From positions 39,081,649-39,145,648 of the forward strand of contig NC_087068.1 of assembly GCF_963678635.1 (NCBI RefSeq): a stretch of 64,000 nucleotides of DNA, in the 5' to 3' direction. The translations under genes were made by a program, and so were the position numbers. Origin of the DNA: Symsagittifera roscoffensis (taxonomy: Eukaryota; Xenacoelomorpha; Acoela; Convolutidae). This document shows, piece by piece, positions 19,151-30,394 of the stretch (within the stretch, counting starts at the first letter, position 1; each line of letters begins with the position of its first letter). The notes under the pieces are model-generated. The model had not been told where the DNA came from. It worked only from the letters and a program-made list of their open reading frames with translations, and did no database searches.

Positions 19151-20890
19151 ACCTATTTGTGTGGAATAAAATCCAGATCGTTTTTTGGAAAAGTGATTGC
19201 CTTGAGGATTTTAGTAGGTCTAGCTCGGGCAATCCGAAGGCGGATAGGTAACACAGGACTCTGTGGGTGCAATAGATACCCACTTGAGAAAAATACTGCC
19301 TTCAAGTTTTGCCTATTTAGTGCGGCACTGAATAGGGAAAGTTCTTTCTTTAGAAACAAGTTCAACTATTGTATTAAGACTGACTAAAGTACAAAACACA
19401 TACATTTTTCTTTGAAGTTATTTTTATCTTTCTTCGTTTCTGGTTTTAAATCAATAATATCTGCTCTTAATTGGGTAGTGAGTACACTATCTTTTAAATA
19501 TATTGACATCATCAGACTGTGCTAGAATCATATCTTTACAACCAATAATCGATAATTGGGAATAAATTGTATACATGCTGTACTGTAATAACATACAAGG
19601 ATTCATGGTCAGTATTCAAGTGAAACTTTTGGATTTTTTTGTGTTGTGTTATTATTATCAGTAATCAAACATCAAGAACTTTAGCAATCGAATGGAGTGT
19701 ATTGGCAGTAAGAAGTGATAAATTAAAAATGAGTCTGGACAAGTCAAGGATACCTAAACTAAGTGATAGCTCTAAGAAATTCAACAAAGAAAGGTAATGA
19801 GCGACCCTTTTGTGGAAAAGATCGCACGAACCCGGACTGACAAAGGGAAGAAAACTTCAGGCGGGATGGTTGAAACCAGGAGTCAAAAGTCCTCAGAGGG
19901 ACAAAAGGCATTGTTAGAAGTAAAGGTCCATCCGGACCCCGGCACAGATGAGAATCGGGAGGAACATGGACCATAAAGGAGTGGAAACCAAAGATTGGCA
20001 AGTGAATCTCTCCGGTAGAACAAGGCCAAGGCTTTGCCACTTCCACCGGGACTCTAGACCGAGAAGAGATGTCGGAACTGTCCGACATCTCTACTGAAAA
20101 CGTGGCGACTACAAAATCACCCACAGACAACACTATGATGCATGGTGTTACGGAGAAACCGGCAACGTCCTCCTCGTTTTCAGAAAGAGTGAAGAACACT
20201 TTGGGAAATTTCTTTCCATTTACAATGGGAACGCTTACAGGCGATGAAGCAGAAACCCAGGAAGAGGGGGAGGACGATGACGAACAAGATGACTTCGGAT
20301 CTCAAACAAGCCTTGGTAGTTCGACTCAAGGTAATGATGCATACATAAATGGAGCGACTGGCTCTACGGGCCAATTTTGTTTGGTCAGGACAATAAGCAA
20401 GACCACAAATGGATCACACCAGTCATAAGATTTTGTGACCATGACGAATTCGGAAGTGCGACCTGGGAAGAACAGAAATACAGGGCCATGTAACCCACCA
20501 GCGGATCCAGAAGCGGATTATGAAGAGAAGTCGAGGCAGAGAATTAAGACTCGGATCTCGACCAGCACCAAGCTGCCTGTAGCCGATAGGGTGACACCAC
20601 CACTTGTGACGCCATTAGTGGAAAACTGAGCATCAATCGAAGTAGCCTTGATCAACATAGTGGACAGCATAGGGGAACAAAATGAACAGCTGTCAATAAG
20701 AATGAGTGAACTAGAGAGGGCAGTCCAGTCGTCGAGAGAGAAAGCCCGCGGGAAGAGATCAACTGCAAGAGACAAGAAGTTAGCAGAAGCGAAAAACGCT
20801 TGAATGAGAGAACGGATGAACACTTGGCCAAAAACTTGTCGCGAATGACGAAGAAAAAAGAGAAGAAAGAGTTACGGTTGAGAGATGACA
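19151..20890 (+). repeat. Second copy of the ~2.35-kb direct duplication
   Basis: Matches 16798-18515. This copy keeps a longer gag reading (GSSTQGNDAYI segment near 20314) and continues into the rest of gag and pol, so it is the one connected to the original element. Confidence 0.8.
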
Positions 20891-21996
20891 TGGAGAAGTT
20901 GATAATTTAGCAAGAGCAGACTCTTGGGACTCTTGACACGAAGTTAGACGCGATGATGGATAGGCGAACTCAGGCTGTCATGGATAGGTTGGATGGGCTG
21001 CAATGAAACAGGAGTGGATCGAAGAATGGAAAAACAAACTCAAGAGAACCCAGCAGGGAGCCGGAAGTGAACTTCAACGAACAACCCAAAAGAAGAAGGA
21101 CATATGGATCCACTAGAGGAAGGGGCAGTTCATCCAGCTATGCCACAGTAGACAATAGGCCGCGGGGCTCAAACATCAGAAGAGTTTCAACTGGCAACAG
21201 ACCGATCTCAAACGAACGACCGACGCAAGACACACATTCGACTGGGAGATGTGATTCCATGAACTGGAATCAAGCGAATCAAGGGAGAAGTCATCCCAGC
21301 GATTCGAACAGGAGAAAAAACCCAGAGCCTCTTTCAGGGGGCAATGATGCTCAATCCGGGCCTTCAAGGGACGCGACATCAATGGTCACAGCCTTTGATC
21401 CTCTGAACAGGTCCTTGGAAACATTCCTTACGAGGCTATTTAGAACCAGTGAACGCAGTGAAAAGTGAAAAGGCAAGAAGGCGAATCTGATGGCTGTATT
21501 GATACCTGGATAGAAGTAATGAAACTGCATTTTGAAGAAGAAGACTTGACAGAAAGACAAGAATGCAGTGCGCTCATCAGCAACCTGGAATGGAAAGCCT
21601 TAAGCTGCGTGATGGCCGAACAAAAAAGCAATACCAGCGGGAAACAGCTGAGAAAAATTTGAAATCCTGTTAAATCGTTTTGGCTCCGGAGATTAAAGAC
21701 ACCAAGCGATGATGCGCTTCGACAAACGGAGGAAACGCGAAGACGAGACGATAGACATATTTTTAGAGGATTTGGAGATGCTTAGAAGCCGTAATCAACC
21801 AGATGAGTCAAACAACAGGGTGAACCTAGCAGTAGCCACAAAATTTATCGACGGCTTGAAGAATGATGAGCTTCGAACGATGTTGGCGACGCATTACACA
21901 CCGCTTTTAACCAATGCGCCTACATCAGAGGAATTGAGACTCAAGTCAAAGAAGTATTTCTCACTAAAGCCTCAGTCAGTGAGATCTGGCAATTAA
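19729..21996 (+). pseudogene. gag: gag of the long Ty3/gypsy-type element
   Basis: Starts MSLDKSRIPKL at 19729. It runs in pieces through the acidic region (20069-20428), a Lys/Arg-rich coiled region (20435-20900), a basic Ser/Arg-rich linker (21067-21468, PKRRRTYGSTRGRGSSS), and a retrotransposon-gag-like helical core (21465-21660 and 21709-21996). The core reads TWIEVMKLHFEEEDL and FIDGLKNDELRTML, the usual W...L..F and F..GL pattern of the Ty3 capsid core. Stops and frameshifts near 19795, 20428, 20629, 21468 and 21660 make it non-functional. Followed directly by zinc knuckles. Confidence 0.75.
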
Positions 21997-22029
21997 AAAA
22001 ACAATTTTCGCAATTTTAGCAAAGGACTA

Positions 22030-22597
22030 GCAAGACAAGGTAATAACTGGTGCAAACCAAGAGACGATATGGACAAGAGACGCTCTTGTGCAAATTTCAG
22101 TTCGAGGGAGCATCATGTGTCAGCATGCCCAACCTACCAACAGGGCATGAAAGCAATAGGCTTCAGCCTCGTCAGAGGTCGATCATGAAGATTTCATGAG
22201 GGGAGTAGATGCGAAATTCGGCCCAAGGTGTTTCTTTTGAAACTTGGAAGATCATTTTAAATCGGATTGTCCCCAATTTTGGGATGCTGTGGCAAAAATC
22301 AAGCATCCAAGACATGAGGAAGCTTTATCGGGGATGAAAGCCAGCAAGACGCGCCTGTTGAGTGAAGCGGAGGCACGCAGAAAGGAGAAACCGCAAGAGC
22401 TGGCAGCAAAGAAGATGCAGGCAGTAACGAAACCTGAACCGGTGACTGCGGCAGACGATATCAAAATCGACTATAAGGCAGCAGCTAGAGATGCCGTATA
22501 CAGAGTCCAGCAGGAATTGGTGACGAAGGGGATCGAACAAAAATTGAAGCTCGAATTAGAGAATGAGAAAACTCAGGAAAAGCTAAGCGCCTTCTAG
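22030..22597 (+). pseudogene. gag: Nucleocapsid region with two damaged CCHC knuckles
   Basis: First knuckle near 22086: CANFSSREHHVSAC, where the second Cys is Phe. Second knuckle near 22228: C-F-F, then a TGA stop where the second Cys is expected, then NLEDHFKSDC. Both fit C-x2-C-x4-H-x4-C with one lost cysteine. A charged, helical tail follows (22244-22597, ending KTQEKLSAF). In Ty3/gypsy elements this region binds genomic RNA. Confidence 0.7.
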
Positions 22598-22633
22598 GCA
22601 TTGTAGGTTGAAGAAAGCAGAGCACCAAGCAAT

Positions 22634-23639
22634 TTGAGCATGAAACTGAACGTGATCTCTGGGCAGACATTCGGCATGGTGCCACAAGGAAGCAGAATAC
22701 AGTCAATAATTTCAGTTGCGGGACATCAGGTGATCAGGAATCTAACTGAACCCTCAGAATTCACTATGATGCATTTAGATACATATGCAGATTATCTGAG
22801 AGAGGTAGAGCCACGCACTAAGTCAAGGGCAGTGCGAGCGTTGTTGACACCGGGTGGCCCTCGAACAAAAACTCCACGGGCGCTACGTGGAAGTCTATGG
22901 ACCGTATCAGGTGATGTTGAACGTTGACGTGATCAGTATCTACACTAGGACCTACGTCACAATAGATAGTGACCAAATGGGGCAGATATTTTTGGGTCAG
23001 GAAGAACTAAAGGTCCGTAGAATCGGCCATGATGCCATGATGGAGCAAGATGCAGTATACATTGGGTACGAGGCAGATACGACTGCACATCTGCTAGACA
23101 CCAATGGGAAGAAAATTGGAGTAACAGGACTACTGCATACAGGCGCAGTGGTAAGCGTGAAGCCAAAAAAGACTTGGGAAAGAATGGGCTTCACCAGGGA
23201 AGATCTAATTCCAACGAACCTCAGATTGATGGCCGCCAACTGCGGAGTAATCTACGTGGCCGGAAGGACACCAATAGCGGTCCTTCAGATGGGAGGACGC
23301 GATCTTTGGATGAGCTTCCTGGTGGTTGAGAACTTAGACGACTCAGACCAATTCATCTTGGGCCTTGATTTCGTCAGGAATTTTGATGTGATGATTGACT
23401 TGAACAACGGCCTAATAGGGATTAGAAACCCGGACCGTAAGTATGTTAAGAGACCAATTAATATAATAATAACAGATGAAAACAAGGTGCCAATTTTTTT
23501 AGATAGAAAGGTAAAATTACAGCCGGAACAAGCTGCAATAGCATTTTTTAGTATGAGAAATTTAAATTCGTTCAGTGATAGTAAACAGGTTTGTCTGGTA
23601 CCCAACCCAAATAGTCAAAGCTTGGTGATTTTAGAATGA
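22634..23639 (+). pseudogene. pol: Retropepsin-like protease region with lost catalytic Asp
   Basis: Upstream part in one frame (22634 to ~22855), then the 22854 frame for 261 codons. Protease signature: GLLHTGAVVSVKPK at residues ~92-105, where the family expects D-T/S-G, so His (codon 23136-23138) replaces the catalytic Asp. FLVVENLDDSDQFILGLDF follows, matching the ILG.DF region of Ty3-type proteases. The rest (IGIRNPDRKY and beyond) is the usual linker to RT. As read it cannot be catalytic. Confidence 0.75.
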
Positions 23640-24060
23640 AGCTTTTCAGTAACACGAAACGGGCTGTGTGCCAGTGTGTTGTTGAACACACTGGACACCA
23701 CGGTTTCGATCCAGCGTGGAAAGAAACTTGGTTACGCTTTGCCGATGAAGAGCGACTATGAGGGGACACAAAATTTGAAGAGATATAACGTGAAATACTG
23801 CCCGAATCATGCTGATAAAGATAAAACTTTTAAGAGAATTGATGAAATTAAATCTATTAATAAATTGTTATCAATGAAATCCGAAACGGATGACGGCTTG
23901 TCGAGCTGCTCGAATTTTCCGGAACGCCCCTCGTCATACAACCTATAATCCGACAAACCCATTTTGCCGGTGATAGAATACTAGAGAGGGAAAATAGGTG
24001 AGGGAGGTTATGAATCATTAAAGACGGTTTTAAATCGAAACGCAGACGTATTTTCAAAAC
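23640..24060 (+). pseudogene. pol: Protease-RT linker of pol
   Basis: A reading frame at 23676-23948 (LDTTVSIQRGKKLGYALP, then ETDDGLSSCSNFPERPS) continues the pol order. The RGKKLGYALP part is typical of the segment between protease and RT in Ty3/gypsy pol. Broken by stops and frameshifts; no separate function. Confidence 0.5.
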
Positions 24061-24863
24061 ATAAAGCGGATATTGGTTGTTGCAACTTCGTTGATCACGA
24101 AAGAGAATTAGACGAAGGCGTCATTCCTCATAGGGAAGGCGCAAGACGAATGACGCCTCATAAATTAGAAGCGTGCCGATCGGAAATAGAAATGTTACTC
24201 GAAAACGACATGATAGAACCCTCGAAGTCGCCGTGAGCTTGCGGGGTTGTCATGGCCAAAAAGAAAGGAGGCAGCTTAGGTTTTGTTGCGACTTTCGTTA
24301 CCTGATGGCAGTGAGAAAAAAAGATGCGTACCCGATACCGCGAATAGACAACAGCCTCTCGAAATTTGGCGACGCCAAGTTCTTCACCACATTGGACTTG
24401 AGTTCTGCCTTCTGGCAGGTCCTTCTATGAAAGAAGGACAGAGAAAAGACCGGATTCGCATGTGAAAATGGGGTTGTACCAGTGGAAGAGGATGTCTTTT
24501 GGCTTGAGCAACGCCACGGCGACCTTTCAAAGACTGATGGCTCAGGCTTTGACCAGAGTAACGAAGAAGTACGGGAATCATGTGATATGTTACGTGGATG
24601 ACGTGGTCATAGCAACACCCATCTTGGCAGACCACATTGATCGACTCGATGAGGTCTTCGGTTGAATGAAAAGAGCAGGCTTGAAGGGCAAACCATCTAA
24701 ATGTGAAATCCTTAGAGATTCAATAAAGTACATGGGAAGAATGGTGGACAGGCATGGCGTAAGGCCGGACCCGGAAGCAGTGGAGGCCGTGTTGACATGG
24801 AAGGCCCCCAGAACGGACACAAAACTCATGAGCTTCCTGGGGTTTGCCAATTATTGCAGTTAG
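24061..24863 (+). pseudogene. pol: Ty3/gypsy-type reverse transcriptase, decayed
   Basis: Start region near 24090-24270: PHREGARRMTPHK, EIEMLLENDMIEPSKS, GVVMAKKKGG. Then LRFCCDFRYL, DAYPIPRIDNSL, motif A FTTLDLSSAFWQV (near 24388), motif B YQWKRMSFGLSNATATFQRL (24477), and motif C CYVDDVVIA (24590). The thumb reads KPSKCEI, YMGRMVDRHGVRPDP and MSFLGFANY (to 24860). Both catalytic Asp of YVDD and the motif A Asp are present, but stops near 24430, 24234, 24663 and 24863 and frameshifts kill it. The order and the PIPRID / FGLSNA(T)TFQ motifs place it in Ty3/gypsy. Confidence 0.9.
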
Positions 24864-24879
24864 GTTCATAAAAGGATAC

Positions 24880-25473
24880 GCGGACAAGGTGTAACCCATG
24901 CAGAAACTGATGCGCAATAAAGGAAAAAAGTTCGAATGGAACGAAGAAGCTCAAACTGCCTTCGAGAACATAAAGCGGGAACTGTGCGAAGCGCCAGTGC
25001 TAGACATGCCTACAGAAAAGGGCACGTAAGTTCTAGACACAGATGTACCAGTAGTAGCCATCTCAGGAATACTGCATCAGGAGCAGGAGTGGAATGGGAG
25101 AACAGTTCTCCGTCCCGTTGCATATGGCAGTAAAGTGTTGAGTGACACTGAAATGAAATATGACATTGAAATGAAATGAAGTAATGTTACCACAGCAGAA
25201 ATGTTTGCAGTGGTCACATTCGTGGAGAAACACCGCGTGGAAAATAGAACGTTATCCTGGTTGAAGACGTACTCGATGGACCAGAGCTACATTGGTCGGG
25301 GGATAGTCAGGTTAGACGGCTACCACATGATAATCGAGCACAGGATGCGCGAAAAACACCAGAATGCTGACAGACTCAGCAAAAAGACTGAGTTTTATGA
25401 AAGACTTGAACAGAAACAAGCCAATCAGGCGGAAATCAAGGAAGGGTTCTCGTTTCTGGACAAAGAAACTTAA
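24880..25473 (+). pseudogene. pol: RNase H domain of pol, decayed
   Basis: Reads AFENIKRELCEAPVL, LDTDVPVVAISGILHQEQE, PVAYGSKVLSDTEMKY, AEMFAVVTFVEKHR, NRTLSWLKTYS and HQNADRLSKKTEF, the standard Ty3 RNase H order ending in HxNAD. The first catalytic Asp is likely the D of LDTD. A small duplication near 25145-25180 (AATGAAATGA) and stops at ~25029 and ~25180 break it. Confidence 0.8.
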
Positions 25474-26951
25474 GAAACGCTTCCCTTGACGAGATGTTTG
25501 GACCAATCTGGAATCAGAAATAAAGATCTTATCGAAGAAAGAAACGGTGCCTTTGAATATGTTGCTACGTTCGAACCTGGTCCAACAGGAACTCTCTCGT
25601 ATGAAAATGAACAGCCTCTAATTACTGGATAAAACAGTGCAGGTCACTCCGCAAGTGATGCGGATGCTGGGTGAGTTGTTAGAGAGAGAAGTGACTGGAG
25701 ATGACCCCGAGTGGGCAGCAGCCATGGCTTCGCTAACAGTCAGTGAGAAAGTAAAGATTAAGCCATCAAGACGTCAACACAAGGAAAATGAAAATGGATT
25801 GTAGGACGATAGTTCAGCAACTAGTGTTCTCGATACCCCAAAGGGTCTTGACTAGTACATCATACAAACGAAAAAAACAGGTGGAAGGGACACAAAAGAA
25901 AACCGTTATTTTTGAGGATCAAGATCAGAACGGTGAAGAAGATGAACAAAACCTGGGGCAGGAAAGTTTGTCTGGGAAGAAGGTCGTTGAAGAAAACAGG
26001 CGAGTTGATCAACAAGACCCGGGACAAGAAATCTTGTCCGGGGAGTCAGGTGTAGAGGAAAATGATCAAGGTGAGAAACAAGACCAAGAGGATAAATGTT
26101 TGTCCGGGGAGCTCAGATGGATGAGCAGAGCGCATAAAACTGATCCCGAAGAGGAAACGTGCTCCGTGGCAGACTCTTCCATTGATGACAACTCGAGGAG
26201 TTCAAGAAATGACACCTACTCAGACAGGAACTCGAGCACGGGATTGGAATTGTCAGAGCTAGCGATCCACACGTTACGAGTGGAGACTCGAGCAAGAGAC
26301 CTGGACAGAGAGGTATATCAAGAACCTGACAGTGATCGCTACCTGGTACCCAGCAAAACAGTCTTTGACAACGCAGCGGATGATCTAGAAACAATAGCGG
26401 TATCGAAACAATCGATGAGTTTGTTGCCGCTGAAAGAAGTAGTCAGGACTGATCTTCAACTCTTCAGACAAGAGACAGAGCCGTTGGCGAAGATTTGGTG
26501 CGTGAAGATGGAAGATGACACGCATCAACCCGATGAAAAGAATAGTCAATTGAGGGCTCATGAAGACATACTTGAAGGCAGATACAGACTCTCGGACCTA
26601 CTAAGAGCGCACAGAAATGACCGCATGACGAGTAACTTGAAAAGGTGGATCAGAAATGGAGCACCAGACAAAGGTGACCTGGAGGAAAACAGTTACCGTT
26701 TTCTGAGACAGTACTTCATGCAAAAAGAGGGAAGGTTATATTTGAACAAGGACGGGATCCTGGCTTGTAAGAGTCGAGAAGAAGACCAAGTCCTGTACAA
26801 ATATAACGCAATAGTGTTGCCGCAACTCTATCAGACAGAACTTTTATTCAGGTCACATGATCAGATGGGCTATCAGGGAATTGACAAAGTATACCAGAGG
26901 ATTCCGAAGTGCTTTGAGTGGTCTGGAAGAAGGCATGCGAGAAGTTGGTAA
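25474..26951 (+). pseudogene. pol: RNase H-integrase linker and integrase N-terminal region
   Basis: 25474-25787 is a broken helical linker. A 387-codon open frame at 25788-26951 is mostly low-complexity, acidic and repetitive: three runs of L-S-G-E/K separated by E/Q-rich stretches, at ~25970, 26028 and 26100. It ends with the integrase zinc-finger start LYQTELLFRSHDQMGYQGID, where the H of RSHDQMG is one of the two zinc-binding His. The frame is lost at ~26930 before the two Cys (ACLSC in another frame near 26955). The long acidic insert is not usual between RNase H and integrase. Confidence 0.7.
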
Positions 26952-27560
26952 CAGCATGTCTGTCATGTCAACAGGTCAAGGATTCAATTAAATTGCGATT
27001 TCCCTTGTAGTCGATCGAGTCATCTGAATTCAACGAGGTGGTGAAGATTGACCACCAGAAAATATTTATGACAGACAGCGGCTATAATTAGGTCTTGGTC
27101 ATGACAGACCACTTCATGAAATATGCATTGGCCGTGCCCTGCATAACTGCCTCAGCAGAAGAAACGTGCGATCATCTAATCAATACGTAGATAGCGAGAC
27201 ATGGTTGTCCGATGACGTTTCAATGGGATAACGGAACAGACTTTGTGGGAGAACTTACGAAAGAGTTCTTGAGATGCTCACAGGTAGCCCAAGCTCACTC
27301 CACGACATACAATCCCCAGACGAATGGCTTAGTGGAGAGGCAAAATTGGACGTTTGTGGCGATGCTGAGAGTATTTTGTTCCAGGTACATGACCGATTGA
27401 GACAGATACCTTCCACAGGTGTTGGGAGCTTACAACAGCACGCAACACTCCACCACCGAAGTTAGTCCACACATGCTGTTGACCGGACACGAAAAGTCTT
27501 TGCCCTTGACTTCCTTTTACCCAGAGTATGAGGGAAAGAAAACGTCACCACAGGTAACGT
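26930..27560 (+). pseudogene. pol: Integrase catalytic core, decayed
   Basis: Pieces in order: ACLSCQQVKD (zinc Cys pair), EFNEVVKIDHQK (first catalytic Asp, near 27045), VLVMTDHFMKYALAVPC, CPMTFQWDNGTDFVGEL (second Asp, WDNG where SDNG is usual), HSTTYNPQTNGLVERQN (Glu, near 27330), LRVFCSRYMTD, and LPQVLGAYNSTQHSTT. D-D-E is therefore present, but the core is split by stops near 27006, 27090, 27190 and 27400. Role: insertion of element cDNA into the genome. Confidence 0.85.
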
Positions 27561-27567
27561 AAGAGAC

Positions 27568-27957
27568 GTGATTGTGATTAGACGTCAACAAGAACTAAAC
27601 GACTTGAGCAGACGGAACACTCAGCAGGCACAGGCAAGGCAGAGGAAAAGGTTCGATAAAAAAGCAGCTGGTGCAAAAGTTTATTCGGTAGGAGACTACG
27701 TATGGGTATTTCAAAACGTTATACCACCGAAAGGAACGAAAAAGCTCCCAAAGAAGTGGAGGGAACCCTTCATGATTACGGAAGTGCACCAAAAGGGACG
27801 CCTTTGCAGACTGAGTACCGGCCGAGCCGCTCACTACGAAAATATTAAGCCACACAACCCATCTACGGAAGACTGGTGCATACCTGCAGATATGGAAGAA
27901 GGGGTTTATCTGATGATGGACCCTGCCTGCGAGTTCAATGAGAAGGGCACCAGGTGA
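27568..27957 (+). pseudogene. pol: Integrase C-terminal GPY/F-like module
   Basis: 129-codon open piece: RQQELNDLSRRNTQQAQARQ, KRFDKKA, YSVGDYVWVFQNVIPP, KKWREPFMITEVHQKGRLC and AHYENIKPHNPSTEDW. KKWREPFMI corresponds to the GPY/F signature, with Gly changed to Glu. Such modules follow the Ty3/gypsy integrase core. It continues into a charged tail (27967-28530). Confidence 0.8.
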
Positions 27958-28530
27958 AACAATGATGTGAACGAGGTCGTAGAGGAAGGATCAAGTCCAC
28001 CACTGGACCTGGATCCCAATGAGTTGATTGAAGCAAATGAAGAAACCTCACCCTACGCGGAGGAGGACTGGCAAGACCCCAAACAGATGGAGGTCCCCAA
28101 GAACTTGGAACCAGACCTTCGGCTTACGATACAGACGCGAGTGACAGGACAAGACTCACGAAGAAGTACAACCCTTACGGAGATGACTTTATAGTGGACA
28201 CAATATATCTGAAGAAGATAGTGGAAGATGTGGTGGACCTTGAAGAAATAACCGTGTCACAAGACATAGACATAGTCGACGACCGCGACAAGGAGTTTAT
28301 CAATGACCGGTCTAAACCCGATTCAGAATTCGACGACGAGCAACAGCAATCGTAGGAACAAGACTTGACGAATCTGCGTGTCTTGGAATGGCTGAACAAA
28401 ATGACGTCGGACCCAAAGGAGATCAGTGTCTCGATTCAAGATGTGGACCGTGAGGGCATGCAATACATAAAAACCGAAGGGCAATTACTCATTCCTGCAT
28501 CCAACCTCGATTTAATCTCCGGTATGTGAT
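27958..28530 (+). pseudogene. pol: Acidic C-terminal tail of pol
   Basis: Charged pieces EEDWQDPKQMEVPKNLEPDL, DIDIVDDRDKEF, EQDLTNLRVLEWLNKMTSD and IQDVDREGMQYIKTEGQL follow the integrase tail in three frames. No known domain. They may be the end of the polyprotein or a short extra ORF. Confidence 0.45.
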
Positions 28531-28558
28531 CGACGGGGACGTCGATGGATATTTTTGT

Positions 28559-28576
28559 CCGGGGGGTGGGGGTAGG
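28559..28576 (+). promoter_or_regulatory. Internal polypurine-like tract after pol
   Basis: CCGGGGGGTGGGGGTAGG, preceded by GGGACGTCGATGGAT, resembles the region before the LTRs (GGGACATTGATGGGG then CCGGGGAGTATG at 5001-5030). No LTR follows here. It could be a central polypurine tract or a relic of an ancestral 3' end. Confidence 0.4.
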
Positions 28577-28599
28577 ACTTACCCACACTGAAAACTTTT

Positions 28600-29127
28600 T
28601 AATAAAAAAAATTACGAATAGCAAGAGAGACAGGTGATTTAGAAGCAGAAATAGGCGAGGACCCTAAGAAACCGGACATAAGGAGAGCAGTTGAGTCATA
28701 TTTTACCTTGCCAAATGAGTACTCAAGTAGCATGATATTGACAGATAGCGATTTTATACTTGCAAATAGAACATGTGCGATAGCGATCACAGCGGACATG
28801 AGTTTTAGGACAGCGTTAGCAGCAGTTTTTAAGAGAGAATATAAAAAACATAGAATTCCTTTGGAAGCAAAGACCAGAAGTTGGAGGCGCAGCAGCCTTG
28901 CCTCCGGCGGCTTCGCATGTACCAGGAAAGTATTTGTGCTTCTTGGTGATGAGGGCGACGGAGAAGCGGCATTTGGACCAGGAAAACTTGATCTTGTCCT
29001 TTACGAGACTGAGAGACTTTCTTGTGGAAAGAGAGGTAGAAGAACTCTCGCATCCAGTATAAGACCCGAACCGAGGACGACTGCATCCACGGGAGCTATA
29101 TGCACTGATACACGTAATCTTTTCTGA
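28600..29127 (+). pseudogene. Short ORF downstream of pol, unknown
   Basis: An open stretch (28708-29127 in one frame) preceded by ARETGDLEAEIGEDPKKPD in another. The second half is open in two frames; the alternative frame reads YLCFLVMRATEKRHLDQENL and LSFTRLRDFLVEREVEELSH, which looks more protein-like. A frameshift near 28865 is therefore likely. Not recognised; it lies where retroviruses and errantiviruses carry an additional ORF, but no signal peptide or membrane segment is visible. Confidence 0.4.
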
Positions 29128-29565
29128 TACTAACATACAAGTATACTTACATACGAAATATTATTTGAGTACAGGCTGAGTTTAGGTTGCGTGCAGAAAG
29201 TGTCATACTATGTGTGTTGTGTTTGATATGTTATGTTTTATGTGTTGTGTTATTAAGATCCTGGGCAAGAAAAAATTAGTGACTATAAATGATCAAATGG
29301 TGATCTTAGGAGTAGATCCAAAGTTTGGACTGTCCATTCTTAGGTCAAATTCCAAGATTTTTAGCAATAGACTGATTTGAATATATTTTAAGATCAAGAT
29401 ATTTTTATCTGACTGTTTTAGGTCATTTTTAACACAAAAATAGAGTAATGTTGACAAATGTGATACTCATGGCGAGCTCTTTTCTAGATCCTGATTGATC
29501 ATTTTTTTACTCATCAGATTTCAACTGAGCAAACTGATAATCAAGACCGATACTAAAGAAATGGA
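29128..29565 (+). other. Leader-like non-coding segment before the long 3' frame
   Basis: T/G-rich (TATGTGTTGTGTT type) and similar to the leader of unit 2 at 6389-6769, including TAGATC(T/C)TGATTGATCA near 29486. No gene. It may be the leader of a separate 3' transcript. Confidence 0.5.
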
Positions 29566-30383
29566 CAACGTCGACTAAAATGAACTGATGGACCTAGCGG
29601 AGGCGTATGCAGGATCGATGTTAGACGCGATCTATCGTCGGCTGATGGATCGAGACTTCGCTCTGGAGGACCCAGAGCTAGTCATGTTGCTGGTCGCCTT
29701 AATAAACTTCTTAGTGCATGATAACCGTGGGGATCGCCCCACGGATGTCTTATTGATGGCCGCATATGGAGAAAGAGGAGTACTAGACCACCCAAACATG
29801 AGGGTAATGAGGTGGAGAAATGGGGCTCTATCGGGAATTGACTTGGAGAACGAGCCTGGGCTGGGAAATTCCAGGACCTACCAACCAGGTGAGATGCCTC
29901 TGCCGACCAAGCCTAGGCCTGGACTGAGGAGAATAGATCAAGAGATGAACAGCGAGACTGCCTCGTCTAGTTCACAACTGAGAGCAGCTGGGCCACCAAA
30001 GAGGGCGAGAGTAGAAGAAGAAGTTCAGACGAAAGAAACGACTCAAGATCTGAACGGGACGAGGCAAGAATTGGAAAAGACAAGAAGGAAGCTAGATCAA
30101 GTGACTAAGACTATGCTCAGTGTGGAAGAAGACAGAGATGCTCAGTGTGGAAAAACTGTTTGAAGATGTTAACAAGAAGCAGAGTGAAGAAATAGAACGT
30201 TTGACTGCACCCTATGGAAGAATCGACGACACGGGCAGAGTGGAGCTCTCCCAAGAGACGATGAAGAAAACGGGAACTGACAGTGTCACGTTACCAGCAA
30301 AGACCTCTGGAGCCCCTGAGATGAAAATACCGATGAAGAAAACTTCACAGGTTTCCGCATGCGGATCCGCGAGCCTGCTTTAA
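29566..30383 (+). pseudogene. N-terminal part of a long unassigned frame (helical, NLS-like, coiled coil)
   Basis: ATG at 29561 followed by an early stop; the main open piece is 29588-30163 (191 codons). A helical N-terminus (MDLAEAYAGSMLDAIYRRLM) is followed by a proline/serine-rich linker, a basic patch PPKRARVEEE that could be an NLS, and a predicted coiled coil (TRQELEKTRRKLDQVTK). A duplicated GTGGAAGAAGACAGAGATGCTCAGTG-like segment near 30120-30147 shifts the frame. Its start resembles that of the unit 2 ORF at 6770. Family unknown. Confidence 0.5.
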
Positions 30384-30394
30384 TCGATCGACTT

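Noticed and set aside
28708-29127. An envelope-like gene after pol
   Set aside because: No signal peptide, membrane helix, furin-type site or cysteine pattern is visible, so I do not call it env.
29129-29180. Intron-like TACTAAC branch point followed by an AG
   Set aside because: Nematode introns do not rely on this branch word and no donor or coding gain supports splicing here.
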